Assembly: GCF_037975245.1 (NCBI RefSeq)
Contig: NC_092567.1
Coordinates: 1-64,000, forward strand
Source of the DNA: Apostichopus japonicus
Lineage: Eukaryota; Echinodermata; Holothuroidea; Aspidochirotida; Stichopodidae
DNA: 64,000 nucleotides
Direction of reading: 5' to 3'
Within the stretch, counting starts at the first letter, position 1; every line of letters starts with the position of its first letter. Position numbers and translations under genes: made by a program. This document shows, piece after piece, positions 38,701 through 53,700 of this stretch. Under the pieces are notes generated by a model, which was not told the origin of the DNA, searched no databases, and saw only the letters and a list, made by a program, of their open reading frames with translations.

Positions 38701-41700
38701 CAGGTGGGTTTGGTGGCCATAAATATGCTTAAAATATGCTAGTTCAGCCGTACACTCTCAACTACACTGTTTTTGTCAGAGCCTGTACTTTTTGGTGGAA
38801 GGTATTTTCCAGTTCTTATTTGGTTGATATTATCAACAAGTGTCCAAGCTGAAATGCAATTGTGTTCCCCAGGTTTCCTTCCTTTCCTTCTACAAGGATC
38901 GGTGGCTAGATTTTGTCGTTTCGGAGGTGACATTTTCTGTTAACAATTGGTACCTAAGTTTGACTGCAACTAAGTTCTAGTTAAGCAGTGTAAATTTTGT
39001 TAAGTAAGGTTGCATTATTACAATAACTAGTGTGTCTAATATCTGGGCCCTTAAATATTTTTCATTTGGAATTCTTATAAAAAATGGGTAAATTTCAAAT
39101 TTAATGTTAACTTTTCTGTTAACTTTTCCGTCACCTCTGAAACAAAGCATTCTTCAGCCCAAGATTTATGTAAACAATAGTATAGCCATTTTGAACTTAT
39201 TAAAATATACCTCACCCCCTAACGTAATATTTGAGTAAAAGTTGTGACAACATGACAAGTCGTTTTAATTTCTGGGAGATTCTTAACTTTCCGTTAACAT
39301 GCGTCACCTCCGAAACACCTTGTCACCTCCGAAACAGGTTAGTTGGAAATTTGATCTCTACTTATCCAATAAACATCTTCCTTGGCTAAAACTCATATTT
39401 TTTCTGTAGAGGTGTAGCATCCAGTATGATAATATCTTTTAAAAGGTCCTTTATTAATTATGTTAAATTTGAATTAAACTGTAAATTAATGTTTCGGAGG
39501 TGACACTATATTGTTAACACTACATTTTTAACATTTCTGCTGTTTGTGTGCCATCATATGCTAATGGATGACTTGATCTACCTTAGAAAACACTGTAGTG
39601 TGGATGACTTGATCTACCTTAGAAAACACTGTAACAAACTGAAGAAAGTATTAATGAAACTCTCACATGCACAGTTAATGAATAAATTACAAATATGTGT
39701 TTTTTTGCCACTTTTTCCCCTTTCTGGACAAGAGATAACATACCCATTGCTTACATTAGTGCTATTAATAAACTTGAATGAAATGATCGATTAGTAACGA
39801 AGTGCTGTCCATAAAAGATCACAATCACCAAACATGCAGTTTTTAAAACTTTATTAACATGGGACAAATTTATCAGATATTAGCTCAATCTGCCTGTGGT
39901 CTTTGCTATTGTTTTGGAGGTGACATTGATTGTTTACATGTACAGTAATATACTGAACTGTCCCTTTGTTTGAGCATATTTCTGAAGTATTCTACTAGTG
40001 CATACATTTGTGCTGCAGTTATATGTTACCTTCTGTGAGTTCAACAGTGCTGTTGAGTACATGTTCACAGGTTTAATTTTGCACCATGTTGACCTGTACC
40101 AGTATACACATTAATTTGCATGATTCCCACTATTACCACGGATGCCTCTACTATTTGGTCCAGGTAAATATCCTACAAAAGTTCAGAATATTTGTTTACA
40201 ATATGTAGACCTGCTGCTGTACATTTGCAGCAAAAAGAAAGTATCTTATTGCTTCTTTAATGAGCTGTTGTTATCACAGCACATTGTCTGAAAAGAGATT
40301 TCCCAAAAATACATAAAATTTGAACAGGGAATTCCCCTCCCTTTTCTTAAAGGGTGTGAAGACTGGCGCAAAAGGAAACGTCTAATGCTGGTAATCTGAC
40401 CTAGTTTCTATGAGGTGTAACAGAAGTGTTAGACACCACCATCGATCCCAGAAAATACACATACAGCTTGCTACCATCGTTAATTAGACACTAGTGTACA
40501 GTCAGTACAGCTACAGCACAGCACATTGTATAAACGATACAGCGATGGACATCTCAGGTGCAGCTAAAGATAACAAGGTATCACGTTTCATTACTGTCTG
40601 CATTTTGTAGTGACACAAGCAAAACATCACTTGCAAGCAACAGAAAGTGACGTTTTTCAGATGGCCGCACGCGGTTTGGGGCGAGTCTTCAATGCCTTTA
40701 ACAACCAATTACAAACAACTAACCTTTATAGAGTGAAAACTTATTTAACTCTAGATTGTTGCTCCAGATGGTCTGTTAGGCCTTGTTCACATTTAAGAAT
40801 GCAACCTGGGCGATTATTGATATTAAGTCGGCGAGGAGGATTAACTAGTTAAGAACAAGACGCATTCACATTTCAGAACGAGTAAGTTTCATCTGCTTGC
40901 GAGATTAATATACTGCGCAGACGTGAAAAGGTCATATTAGCTGTTTACATTCCCCCTGTGCTTCGCCATTGTCTTATGTGCTGTACTAGTACGTACTACT
41001 CCGTACACCACTGCAGGGCAATGTACAATCATCGCACATAAACAGTATACTGAATTCAAACCACTCCGTAATGGCATTACCATAATACAGTATGTTAACC
41101 CAGATTTGAATTTCTTCAAAACCCTTCAAGTGGATGAGCAAACGATCTTGCTAGTCAGTGTTTTACTGCTTGATGTCGCATTTGAGGCTTATCTAACATC
41201 AAAAGCATTAATGTTTGGTCTAAAGACCTAGTAAGGTCTACTGTATCTGTATACAGTAGGCTAGGGCAACTTCATAATAGGCCAGGCCAGACGTAATGGT
41301 TTTACCCTTTTACTAACTTCCGTAGCAACCGAACGCAAAGTCATCCGTTTTGAAATAACCATCAAATGGCAAAATCTGTCAGTACGGCGTACAATGAATT
41401 CAAGGTTATTACAGTAGATTTAAGTGGACTGTAATTTAGTTTGTTTTTGTCGCACAACTGTTAACGCGTCTTTTCTTCAGTGTTGGTCAAATCGGTTCAA
41501 AGAAAATGAAATGGGTTCACGAATAGCATCGTTTGGTAGTGTTTCAATAAGAAGGGCAACGCGCTGACAAACATGTACGTACTACCCGCCCAATTGCAAC
41601 TTGATATACAGGTATCGGAAATCTCGGGTCACCATTAAGTCTCCGACCATTCACATTACATTTATTGAGAATGCAATAGCGATTGAATGAAACCCCAGAG

Positions 41701-44700
41701 AGGATAAATTCTTAAGACTGCATGCCGACTTGAAGTATGAGTAAAGAAGTATTCACACTAAGGGAATTAATTGCCCTCGAGGACTTGAAGTACGGGTGCA
41801 TTCTTAAATGTGAACAAGGCCAAGTAGCCAAGTTTAACAGTAGCCAAGCTGCTGTTAAATGATTTTAGCCCATCATTTGTGCAGTATTTGACAAGTGTTA
41901 ACCTAACTTTTCACTGAAATTTTGATAGACTGTGGTTAGGTCATGTTAATGATGTGTTTTTTTCCATAATATTAGACTGAATGTCCTCTACAAATTTGTA
42001 AAAGGTACAGGAATGTGACAGAAAGTTTCACTGCCAAAAGTGTAACCAACATAAATGATACTGTAACTAGCAGTCACAACTGCTAATGGCTACGCAATGT
42101 TAATCATGTCTTTGTGCTTAAATATTTCATATGCAATTAGCCAAAACAGTGTGAATTTAACCGAATGATTTTGAACAGATACATTATTGTCTCCAAGTTA
42201 TCATGGATGGCAGCAAAGACAGCCATAGTTCTAGTATCATGAATGTCATTAAAATATTATCAACATATCCTTCTAATGTTTATCATACTTTCCAAGGTAA
42301 GTTCTATGTGTTTTAGCATGAATCAAGCCTTCTGGGTTGTGTAAACGTTTAGCGTCACCTCCGAAACAAAAGAGACTGAAGGTATATGTTGTATGTGAGA
42401 TAATCATTTGCAATATTGGTGCTACAGTAAGAGACTTCAACCCAATGTTTACAATTGCTTTTTAAATGCCCATATTTGCTTTACCTGACATTTACCTATC
42501 TTTTATAACATAAAACTATTGTATTCTGAGTTCTGTATTCTTTCACTTATTTCACTAGTTGTACAGGTAGTTTACGTACATTCTCTGCTACTTGGCATAA
42601 ATATTTTTTATTTAAATCAGTGTTTGATTACAGATGTTATGAATATACATTGACATTAAGTGTTTAATTCTTTTTCATTAGCAGAAAAGCCTTTACAACA
42701 ACTTGTAAACATTTTTGTCACCTCCGAAACACACGTAAACTGTTAACGTCACCTCCGAAACGCGTAAGTGGGAAAAATACAACTTTTTCAAAACTACATG
42801 GATATTTTGGGCAACTTGGATTGGATATTAGCCCTGTGTGAGGAGACATTATTTAGGGTGTTTGACTTGGCCTTATCTTTTTTTTAAATAATTTAGAGTT
42901 AAAATTAAGAAAAAAAATCCTTGATTTCCAATAAATTTTTAGTTAACATGGAAATATCTGCAATAGTATTAAAAACTTTCTGCCAAATCCTTTTCATTTT
43001 TAAGTAACATAGTATGATAAGCAATTTCAAGTTTATTTGAATCAGAGTACTGTTTTAACACTGTGTAAATATGGTTGCTTAAAAAAATTTCTTTTTGCTT
43101 AAAGTTTCCTAGAGTCATACAGTCACCGAAAAATTACATCCATAAACGTATATGTTTAAGCTCCGAAAAGTTGAAGTTCCAAAAATTTAAACCCTGTAAC
43201 ATGTGATGTAAGTAAAAATGTCAATATAGGTGTTTGAAATTTTGGCCCTCAGTATACAAAAGTTACACCACTGATTGTGAAAATGACCATACCTGTATGC
43301 CTTCGCTTCACATGCCTTCCCCCATATGCCTTCGCCTATGCCTTCGCCTCATATGACTTCGCCTCATACAGTATATATGCTTCGCCTCAGATAAAATTAT
43401 CTGAGGCTTTTGGCAGATATTTATGAGTTTGTCATGTTCCCCTCACTGCCTTAGAACCAATAGCCTAAGAGAAGCACTTCACTCCATCAAAACATTTTCT
43501 CATTCTTCTTTTGTTGGCACTTGAATCCACAAAAAAACATTCATCATTATCAAATGTTAAAATAGTATTGATTAATTTGTACCAGTTTAAAGCAGATTTT
43601 GGCTTTGATTTCACTGGTAAAATTAGATAACAATTTCATAAAACAAAATAAACTACTGTACAAGTAACATAACTTATTCTGTACTTCAAATACAATTTGC
43701 TGACCGCTGGTCATTGATACTAACATAACAGGAGTAAGGGCCTGTGTGACAAAATATCTAGAAGGCAAGGTAAACAATAATCACAAGTAGGTACAAGAGA
43801 ATGCCTTACTTGCACCGTTAGCAAGTGACACTCTGTGGAATGGATATTGAAAAAGTTTAGGAATGTCGACCAAAGTCAATGGGCTCCATTAAGGACAGTT
43901 GTTTAGAGGTCTTCACTTTCCAACATAAATTCTACCATATGTACATCTCCATCCATAATTGTTTTCCTTTCCAGTCCTTCGTACTTTGGTTGGCTAGTAT
44001 GGCATCATAATATTCAAGATTATACTTTATTCCTGAAGAATATCTGTAACAGGGTTCACTCTCAATGACAATGGCAAAGCATACCATACAATTTATTCAC
44101 TCTCAGTGACAATTGCCAAAGCATACCATACAATTTATTCACTCTCAATGACAATGCCAAAGCATACCATACAATTTATTCACTCTCAATGACAATGGCA
44201 AAGCATACCATACAATTTATTCACTCTCAATGACAATTGCCAAAGCATACCATACAATTTATTCACTCTCAATGACAATGCCAAAGCATACCATACAATT
44301 TATTCACTCTCAATGACAATGGCAAAGCATACCATACAATTTATTCACTCTCAATGACAATGGCAAAGCATACCATACAATTTATTCACTCTCAATGACA
44401 ATGCCAAAGCATACCATACAATTTATTCACTCTCAATGACAATGCCAAAGCATACCATACAATTTATTCACTCTCAATGACAATGGCAAAGCATACCATA
44501 CAATTTATTCACTCTCAATGACAATGCCAAAGCATACCATACAATTTATTCACTCTCAATGACAATGCCAAAGCATACCATACAATTTATTCACTCTCAA
44601 TGACAATGCCAAAGCATACCATACAATTTATTCACTCTCAGTGACAATGGCAAAGCATACCATACAATTTATTCACTCTCAATGACAATGGCAAAGCATA

Positions 44701-47700
44701 CCATACAATTTATTCACTCTCAATGACAATGCCAAAGCATACCATACAATTTATTCACTCTCAATGACAATGCCAAAGCATACCATACAATTTATTCACT
44801 CTCAATGACAATGCCAAAGCATACCATACAATTTATAGACAATTTTGACTGAAAACTGATGTGATCCTCACTTTGGGAAAAGAACCGATAAGGTGATGCT
44901 GAGTCTACTATATACTGAAATATGACTTCCAGACTAGAGTAATTTAAATTCCTGCATTTATCAGACTAACTATCAAATTTAGGAACCTCACAACCAACAT
45001 TTAGTGCAGACGAAACATCCAACTGAGCATAATGTGTCTGGACATCTTTTTTGGACTATCACGCCCTGTTTTGTGCATTTTCTTAGGCATACTCAGCTAC
45101 ATACCTTTAATTGATTTATTTCTTCTAGAGATAAAACTGTTGATTGAAGATAAGATCCAATTCCTTGATTTAAGGACTTGAAATTCAAGAATCCTCTCTC
45201 TGTAAAAACTGCATTGTTTCCTGCAAATAAATAATAACTTCAAAGTTAACATGTGACATAATATGTGCAGGCAAATAATGCATTGTTGCAGCCCTGGTGA
45301 GATGCCCAAACCAGAGGAGGGGTAGGAACTAATGAACACTCTGCTGAAGGGTCACTCCCTGTTCACCCATCCCAACTTCAAATGAACTGGGTTGTTGAGA
45401 GGAAAGAGAACACAAAGAGTGACTATTACTGTACATTCACCCACCTGGCTGGAGACCAGACAACATATATCACACTAGAAAGAGAACACAAAGAGTGACT
45501 CTTACTGTACATTCACCCACCTGGCTGGAGACCAGACAACATATAACACACTAGAAAGAGAACACAAAGTGACTCTTACTGTACAGTCACCCACCTGGCT
45601 GGAGACCAGACAACATATAAAACACTGGAAAGAGAACACAAAGAGTGACTCTTACTGTACAGTCACCCACCTGGCTGGAGACCAGACAACATATATCACA
45701 CTAGAAAGAGAACACAAAGAGTGACTCTTACTGTACATTCACCCACCTGGCTGGAGACGAGACAACATATAAAACACTGGAAAGAGAACACAAAGAGTGA
45801 CTCTTACTGTACATTCACCCACCTGGCTGGAGACCAGACAACATATAACACACTAGAAAGAGAACACAAAGAGTGACTCTTACTGTACAGTCACCCACCT
45901 GGCTGGAGACGAGACAACATATAAAACACTGGAAAGAGAACACAAAGTGACTCTTACTATACAGTCACCCACCTGGCTGGAGACCAGACAACATATAACA
46001 CACTAGAAAGAGAACACAAAGAGTGACTCTTACTATACATTCACCCACCTGGCTGGAGACCAGACAACATATAACACACTAGAAAGAGAACACAAAGAGT
46101 GACTCTTACTATATATACAGTCACTCACCTGGCTGGAGACCAGACAACATATAACACACTAGAAAGAGAACACAAAGAGTGACTCTTACTGTACAGTCAC
46201 CCACCTGGCTGGAGACGAGACAACATATAAAACACTGGAAAGAGAACACAAAGTGACTCTTACTATACAGTCACCCACCTGGCTGGAGACCAGACAACAT
46301 ATAACACACTAGAAAGAGAACACAAAGAGTGACTCTTACTGTATATACAGTCACTCACCTGGCTGGAGACCAGACAACATATTATACACACTAGAAAGAG
46401 AACACAAAGAGTGACTATTACTATACATTCACCCACCTGGCTGGAGACCAGACAACATATAACACACTAGAAAGAGAACACAAAGAGTGACTCTTACTGT
46501 ACAGTCACCCACCTGGCTGGAGACGAGACAACATATAAAACACTGGAAAGAGAACACAAAGTGACTCTTACTATACAGTCACCCACCTGGCTGGAGACCA
46601 GACAACATATAACACACTAGAAAGAGAACACAAAGAGTGACTCTTACTATATATACAGTCACTCACCTGGCTGGAGACCAGACAACATATTATACACACT
46701 AGAAAGAGGACACAAAGAGTGACTCTTACTATACATTCACCCACCTGGCTGGAGACCAGACAACATATAACACACTGGAAAGAGAACACAAAGTGACTCT
46801 TACTATACAGTCACCCACCTGGCTGGAGACCAGACAACATATATAACACTCTTACTGTACAGTCACCCACCTGGCTGGAGACCAGACAACATATAACACA
46901 CCAGAAAGAGAACACAAAGAGTGACTCTTACTGTACAGTCACCCACCTGGCTGGAGACCAGACAACATATAACACACCAGAAAGAGAACACAAAGAGTGA
47001 CTCTAACTGTACAGTCACCCACCTGGCTGGAGACCAGACAACATATAACACACCAGAAAGAGAACACAAAGAGTGACTCTTACTGTACATTCACCCACCT
47101 GGCTGGAGACCAGACAACATATAACACACCAGAAAGAGAACACAAAGAGTGACTCTTACTGTACATTCACCCACCTGGCTGGAGACCAGACAACATATAA
47201 CACACCAGAAAGAGAACACAAAGAGTGACTCTTACTGTACAGTCACCCACCTGGCTGGAGACCAGACAACATATAACACACCAGAAAGAGAACACAAAGA
47301 GTGACTCTTACTGTACATTCACCCACCTGGCTGGAGACCAGACAACATATAACACACTAGAAAGAGAACACAAAGAGTGACTCTTACTGTACATTCACCC
47401 ACCTGGCTGGAGACCAGACAACATATAACACACTAGAAAGAGAACACAAAGAGTGACTCTTACTGTACATTCACCCACCTGGCTGGAGACCAGACAACAT
47501 ATAACACACTAGAAAGAGAACACAAAGAGTGACTCTTACTGTACAGTCACCCACCTGGCTGGAGACCAGACAACATATAACACACTAGAAAGAGAACACA
47601 AAGAGTGACTCTTACTGTACATTCACCCACCTGGCTGGAGACCAGACAACATATAACACACTAGAAAGAGAACACAAAGAGTGACTCTTACTGTACATTC

Positions 47701-50700
47701 ACCCACCTGGCTGGAGACCAGACAACATATAACACACTAGAAAGAGAACACAAAGAGTGACTCTTACTGTACATTCACCCACCTGGCTGGAGACCAGACA
47801 ACATATAACACACTAGAAAGAGAACACAAAGAGTGACTCTTACTGTACATTCACCCACCTGGCTGGAGACCAGACAACATATAACACACTAGAAAGAGAA
47901 CACAAAGAGTGACTCTTACTGTACATTCACCCACCTGGCTGTAGACCAGACAACATATAACACACTAGAAAGAGGACACAAAGAGTGACTCTTACTGTAC
48001 ATTCACCCACCTGGCTGGAGACCAGACAACATATAACACACTGGAAAGAGAACACAAAGAGTGACTCTTACTGTACAGTCACCCACCTGGCTGTAGACCA
48101 GACAACATATATAACACACTGGAAAGAGAACACAAAGAGTGACTCTTACTGTACAGTCACCCACCTGGTTGGAGACCAGACAACATATATAACACACTGG
48201 AAAGAGAACACAAAGAGTGACTCTTACTGTACAGTCACCCACCTGGTTGGAGACCAGACAACATATAACACACTAGAAAGAGAACACAAAGAGTGACTCT
48301 CACTATACTGTACAGTCACCCACCTGGTTGGAGACCAGACAACATATAACACACTAGAAAGAGAACACAAAGAGTGACTCTCACTATACTGTACAGTCAC
48401 CCACCTGGTTGGAGACCAGACAACATATAAAACACCAGAAAGAGAACACAAAGAGTGACTCTCACTATACTGTACAGTCACCCACCTGGTTGGAGACCAG
48501 ACAACATATAACACACTGGAAAGGGGACACAAAGAGTGACTCTTACTGTACAGTCACCCACCTGGCTGGAGACCAGACAACATATAACACACTAGAAAGA
48601 GAACACAAAGAGTGACTCTTACTGTACAGTCACCCACCTGGCTGGAGACCAGACAACATATAACACATTAGAAAGAGGACACAAAGAGTGACTCTCACTA
48701 TACAGTCACCCACCTGGCTGGAGACCAGACAACATATTATACACACTAGAAAGAGGACACAAAGAGTGACTCTCACTATACAGTCACCCACCTGGCTGGA
48801 GACCAGACAACATATATCACACTAGAAAGAGGACACAAAGAGTGACTCTTACTATACAGTCACCCACCTGGCTGGAGACCAGACAACATATATCACACTA
48901 GAAAGACGACACAAAGAGTGACTCTCACTATACAGTCACCCACCTGGCTGGAGACCAGACAACATATATCACACTAGAAAGAGGACACAAAGAGTGACTC
49001 TCACTATACAGTCACCCACCTGGCTGGAGACCAGACAACATATATCACACTAGAAAGAGGACACAAAGAGTGACTCTTACTATACAGTCACCCACCTGGC
49101 TGGAGACCAGACAACATATATCACACTAGAAAGAGGACACAAAGAGTGACTCTTACTATACAGTCACCCACCTGGCTGGAGACCAGACAGCATATTACAC
49201 AAGTCTAACAATATTTTCTTTTTCATCCCAATGAGGCTAGTCCTAAGTTACAACAGTTCTAATACAGTGAGAAACAGAAGGGGCAGATAAGCTAGTACCA
49301 GCATGTAAGAGAATAACTCAATGGATATCCCTATGAAAGTTATGAAGTTCTTGTACAGGTTTTCTGAGTACTTAGCAAAGTTAACTGAGTTAAAGGATTA
49401 ACATGAGAAATAAACAATGTGGCAAACTGACATACAGGTATCTTGTGCTACCATACTGTAGCAAGAATGGGTTCAAACTACTGACCCAGGAATTTTAAGT
49501 CCTGTGTTCTCCCACCAGACTTAGTAGCCATTAGTTTGTGATCATCCCTTATTAACCTTGCTTAACTGATGGGGCTGGGGAGGGAGGAGGAGGGGAGGGA
49601 GAACTAAATAAGTCTGATCTTCCTTGCAAAGCATGTTCCCACATAATTTCAAATGATGCAACACCAAAAAGAGGGGGAGTATAATTATTTGTGAATGTGC
49701 ATACTGAAGAGTTGATCTCAACTTCTATCACAAATTTCCAAAAGTTTGGAATGTTTCACCTTTCAGCAAAAGTGAAGATACTAGGGACATGCAAGTGACT
49801 TAAAAATAAATAGAATGTAAGAGTAACTAAGGTCTTACCTGGCTGAAAGGAATGTTGGATCGGAAGTGATAAACTTGAGGATAATACATCGTCAGGATAT
49901 TGAACAGCACCCTAGAAGATATTTAATGAATATTAGAATATGCATACATCTCTTAGCTAAACTTTGGTTTTATCTTGCTTTATCAGTACATTGGTATGAT
50001 TCACTACACCACATAGGATATTGAACAGCACCCTAGAAGATATTTAATGAATATTAGAATATGCATACATGTCTTAGCTAACTTTGGTTTTATCTTGCTT
50101 TATCAGTACATTGGCATGATTCACTACACCACATAGGATATTGAACAGCACCCTAGAAGATATTTAATGAATATTAGAATATGCATACATGTCTTAGCTA
50201 AACTTTGGTTTTATCTTGCTTTATCAGTACATTGGCATGATTCACTACACCACATAGGATATTGAACAGCACCCTAGAAGATATTTAATGAATATTAGAA
50301 TATGCATACATGTCTTAGCTAAACTTTGGTTTTATCTTGCTTTATCAGTACATTGGCATGATTCACTACACCACATAGGATATTGAACAGCACCCTAGAA
50401 GATATTTAATGAATATTAGAATATGCATACATGTCTTAGCTAACTTTGGTTTAATCTTGCTTTATCAGTACATTGGTATGATTCACTACACCACATACTG
50501 TAGGATATTGAACAGCACCCTAGAAGATATTCAATGAATATTAGAATATGCATACATGTCTTAGCCAACTTTGGTTTAATCTTGCTTTATCAGTACATTG
50601 TTGGTATGATTCACTACACCACATAGGATATTGAACAGCACCCTAGAAGATATTTAATGAATATTAGAATATGCATACATCCCTTAGCTAAACTTTGGTT

Positions 50701-53700
50701 TTATCTTGCTTTATGAGTACATTGGTATGATTCACTACACCACATAGGATATTGAACAGCACCCTAGAAGATATTTAATGAATATTAGAATATGCATACA
50801 TGTCTTAGCTAACTTTGGTTTTATCTTGCTTTATCAGTACATTGGTATGATTCACTACACCACATAGGATATTGAACAGCACCCTAGAAGATATTTAATG
50901 AATATTAGAATATGCATATACATGTCTTAGCTAAACTTTGGTTTTATCTTGCTTTATCAGTACATTGGTATGATTCACTACACCACATATTATATTGAAC
51001 AGCACCCTAGAAGATATTTAATGAATATTAGAATATGCATACATGTCTTAGCTAACTTTGGTTTTATCTTGCTTTATCAGTACATTGGTATGATTCACTA
51101 CACCACATAGGATATTGAACAGCACCCTAGAAGATATTTAATGAATATTAGAATTGTACATCTCTTAGCTAAACTTTGGTTTAATCTTGCTTTATCAGTA
51201 CATTGGTATAATTCACTACACCACATAGGATATTGAACAGCACCCTAGAAGATATTTAATGAATATTAGAATATGCATACATGTCTTAGCTAACTTTGGT
51301 TTTATCTTGCTTTATCAGTACATTGGTATGATTCACTACACCACACAGGATATTGAACAGCACCCTAGAAGATATTTAATGAATATTAGAATATGCATAC
51401 ATGTCTTAGCTAACTTTGGTTTTATCTTGCTTTATCAGTACATTGGTATGATTCACTACACCACATAGGATATTGAACAGCACCCTAGAAGATATTTAAT
51501 GAATATTAGAATATGCATACATGTCTTAGCTAACTTTGGTTTTATCTTGCTTTATCAGTACATTGGTATGATTCACTACACCACATAGGATATTGAACAG
51601 CACCCTAGAAGATATTTAATGAATATTAGAATATGCATACATGTCTTAGCTAAACTGGTACATTGGTATGATTCACTACACCACAGAGTCTTTATAAACT
51701 GTGTAGAACCAAGGTCTGACTCTGACTTTTTAATCCCAAGGCCTTTTTCTTCTCAAATTACTTGTTAACTGTGTACAAAAAATGGGGGTAATGTATACAT
51801 GTTTGCCTTCTAGTTACCTTTATGCTGTAAAAAATTTGGGATAGGCTAAAGGCCTAATTTCCACATCCATTTTTGATATACTGGTAAAGTTTGACAACTA
51901 CATTCAATTCATGAATTAAATTAAATCAAACTAAACTAAACATCACCCAGAAACTAAACCTTATTCTATTATCTGTTTTTTTGTAGGCAATCATCTTTTC
52001 ATTACTGTGAACAATGATTTAAGATGTGTTCACATTTAACCTGACCCTAATACTCTTGATCACATCTAGATATTTGAATTTTTCAAGATCTATGTCTTAA
52101 GTTTGTGATCATGAGGATGACATGTAATTCAATGTTTTTTAGTAAAAAGCCAATGTTTTGAAGAATATATTTGCAGCATTATTTTGTAAGCATATTTTCT
52201 CAAGTTGCGCTAAAGGACGATAAATTTTCTCCAGTTTTTGTTTTTATGTCACTTTCTCTTAGAGAAATCTGGAGTTTGTTAGATCCAGCCAAATCTGATT
52301 TTCACCGGATCCAAAAGTTTGGATCTGGTGCATCCTTATCCACACAAAATTTGAATAACAGATTTTCATCTTAAATGTTTGTTTTTTTCCATTCCTAAAA
52401 GAATTATTTCAAGTGAACTTCTGAACAGCTCTTTGGAACATCCCTGAAAAACAAATCATGAAATGGAGACTTGATCGCTGATATTCGATGAATTATTTTG
52501 TATAAATCATCCTACAGTACATGAGGCTGCCTGAGCATAATAAACATTCATGCCATATTACCACTAAAGTTACCTCTTAGTTTTTCCATGATCACATGGT
52601 ACATGGTAGAATCAGTTAGGTAACAGTATTTAGAGTTGGTAGTCTAAAATAATCCAAACGGCAACTGTTAGTGTTCAACACTTCAAATAAAATTTGGAAA
52701 ATCCCTATCTTTTATCATAAAAATCCGCCGCCCAAAAATTATAATAGCTTGTTGGTATCGCCCTCCATTCATATTAGAAACAAAGTAATAAATAAATCAC
52801 ATTTTTGGTATGTTCCATAATGTGGGGGAATCCTACACTTTAGCTGTATATGTGCGTGTACAATACCACATACTTTGTACACTACAGAGTAAAGACCACT
52901 GATATTAGTGGTACAGACCCTGGCGGCCACAACCACACTTGCTTTCTACCTCACAGATGCACGCACGTATGACAAGCTAGCTGGTGTGCAGCGTGTGTGC
53001 AGTACCACCACACCATGCATGTGGGCATACCGAATGCTCATTTATGTTTCTGCAATGTACAAGCTACATACCCTGGGCTTACCCTGTCTCTGGAAATGAT
53101 CAGAAACAATTACAGAAGTCATTTTTCACTACCAGAGAATTCCCACAACACAACATGATTAATCATGAATGGTGTCATACACCATATAAAATGTCAATAA
53201 CCCTACACTACAGTTCTATTCCATATTTGTTGATTTCCGTAAGACTAGTCACTGAGAGTATTAGACTTCAGCCACAGGCCGATAGACTAGTCTAACATTA
53301 CTGTACTCACCCACAAGGCTAAAGACCCATACATTTTAGTATTACTTATATGTACACGGCTTTCGTGCAGGGCGCGCCATTTTTAAAGTCCAAGTTGCTT
53401 TTATTTGGACAACACAAAAATTTCCTTTGGATGACCAAATATGAAGGCGAGGTTGTCCGAAGATTTATCTCCTGAACAGAACTTAATGTTTTAATATTCA
53501 CAATTTATTTAATTTTGAAAGTTAGAACCATAACCCCAGTTGTGTTTTGAACTTTTCTGTAACTTTTCTATACACTTGCCTTCCCTAGCAAGGTAACTGC
53601 AATATCCTTTCACTCTATACTTACACTATGGGCGGCCTTAATTAGATACATTACATAATTCTGTGTGCCAATATTTGGTACCCATCGTAATGTTAACAGA

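Noticed and set aside
40544-40577. Possible first exon ATG GAC ATC TCA GGT ... AAG|GTATCA on plus
   Set aside because: Only 11 codons, a weak donor and no downstream partner exon; it lies inside the putative transposon.
46571-48615. Open frames in the 76-bp array (for example 47985-48296 and 48224-48532)
   Set aside because: Repeat-driven and interrupted wherever unit length changes; no family resemblance.
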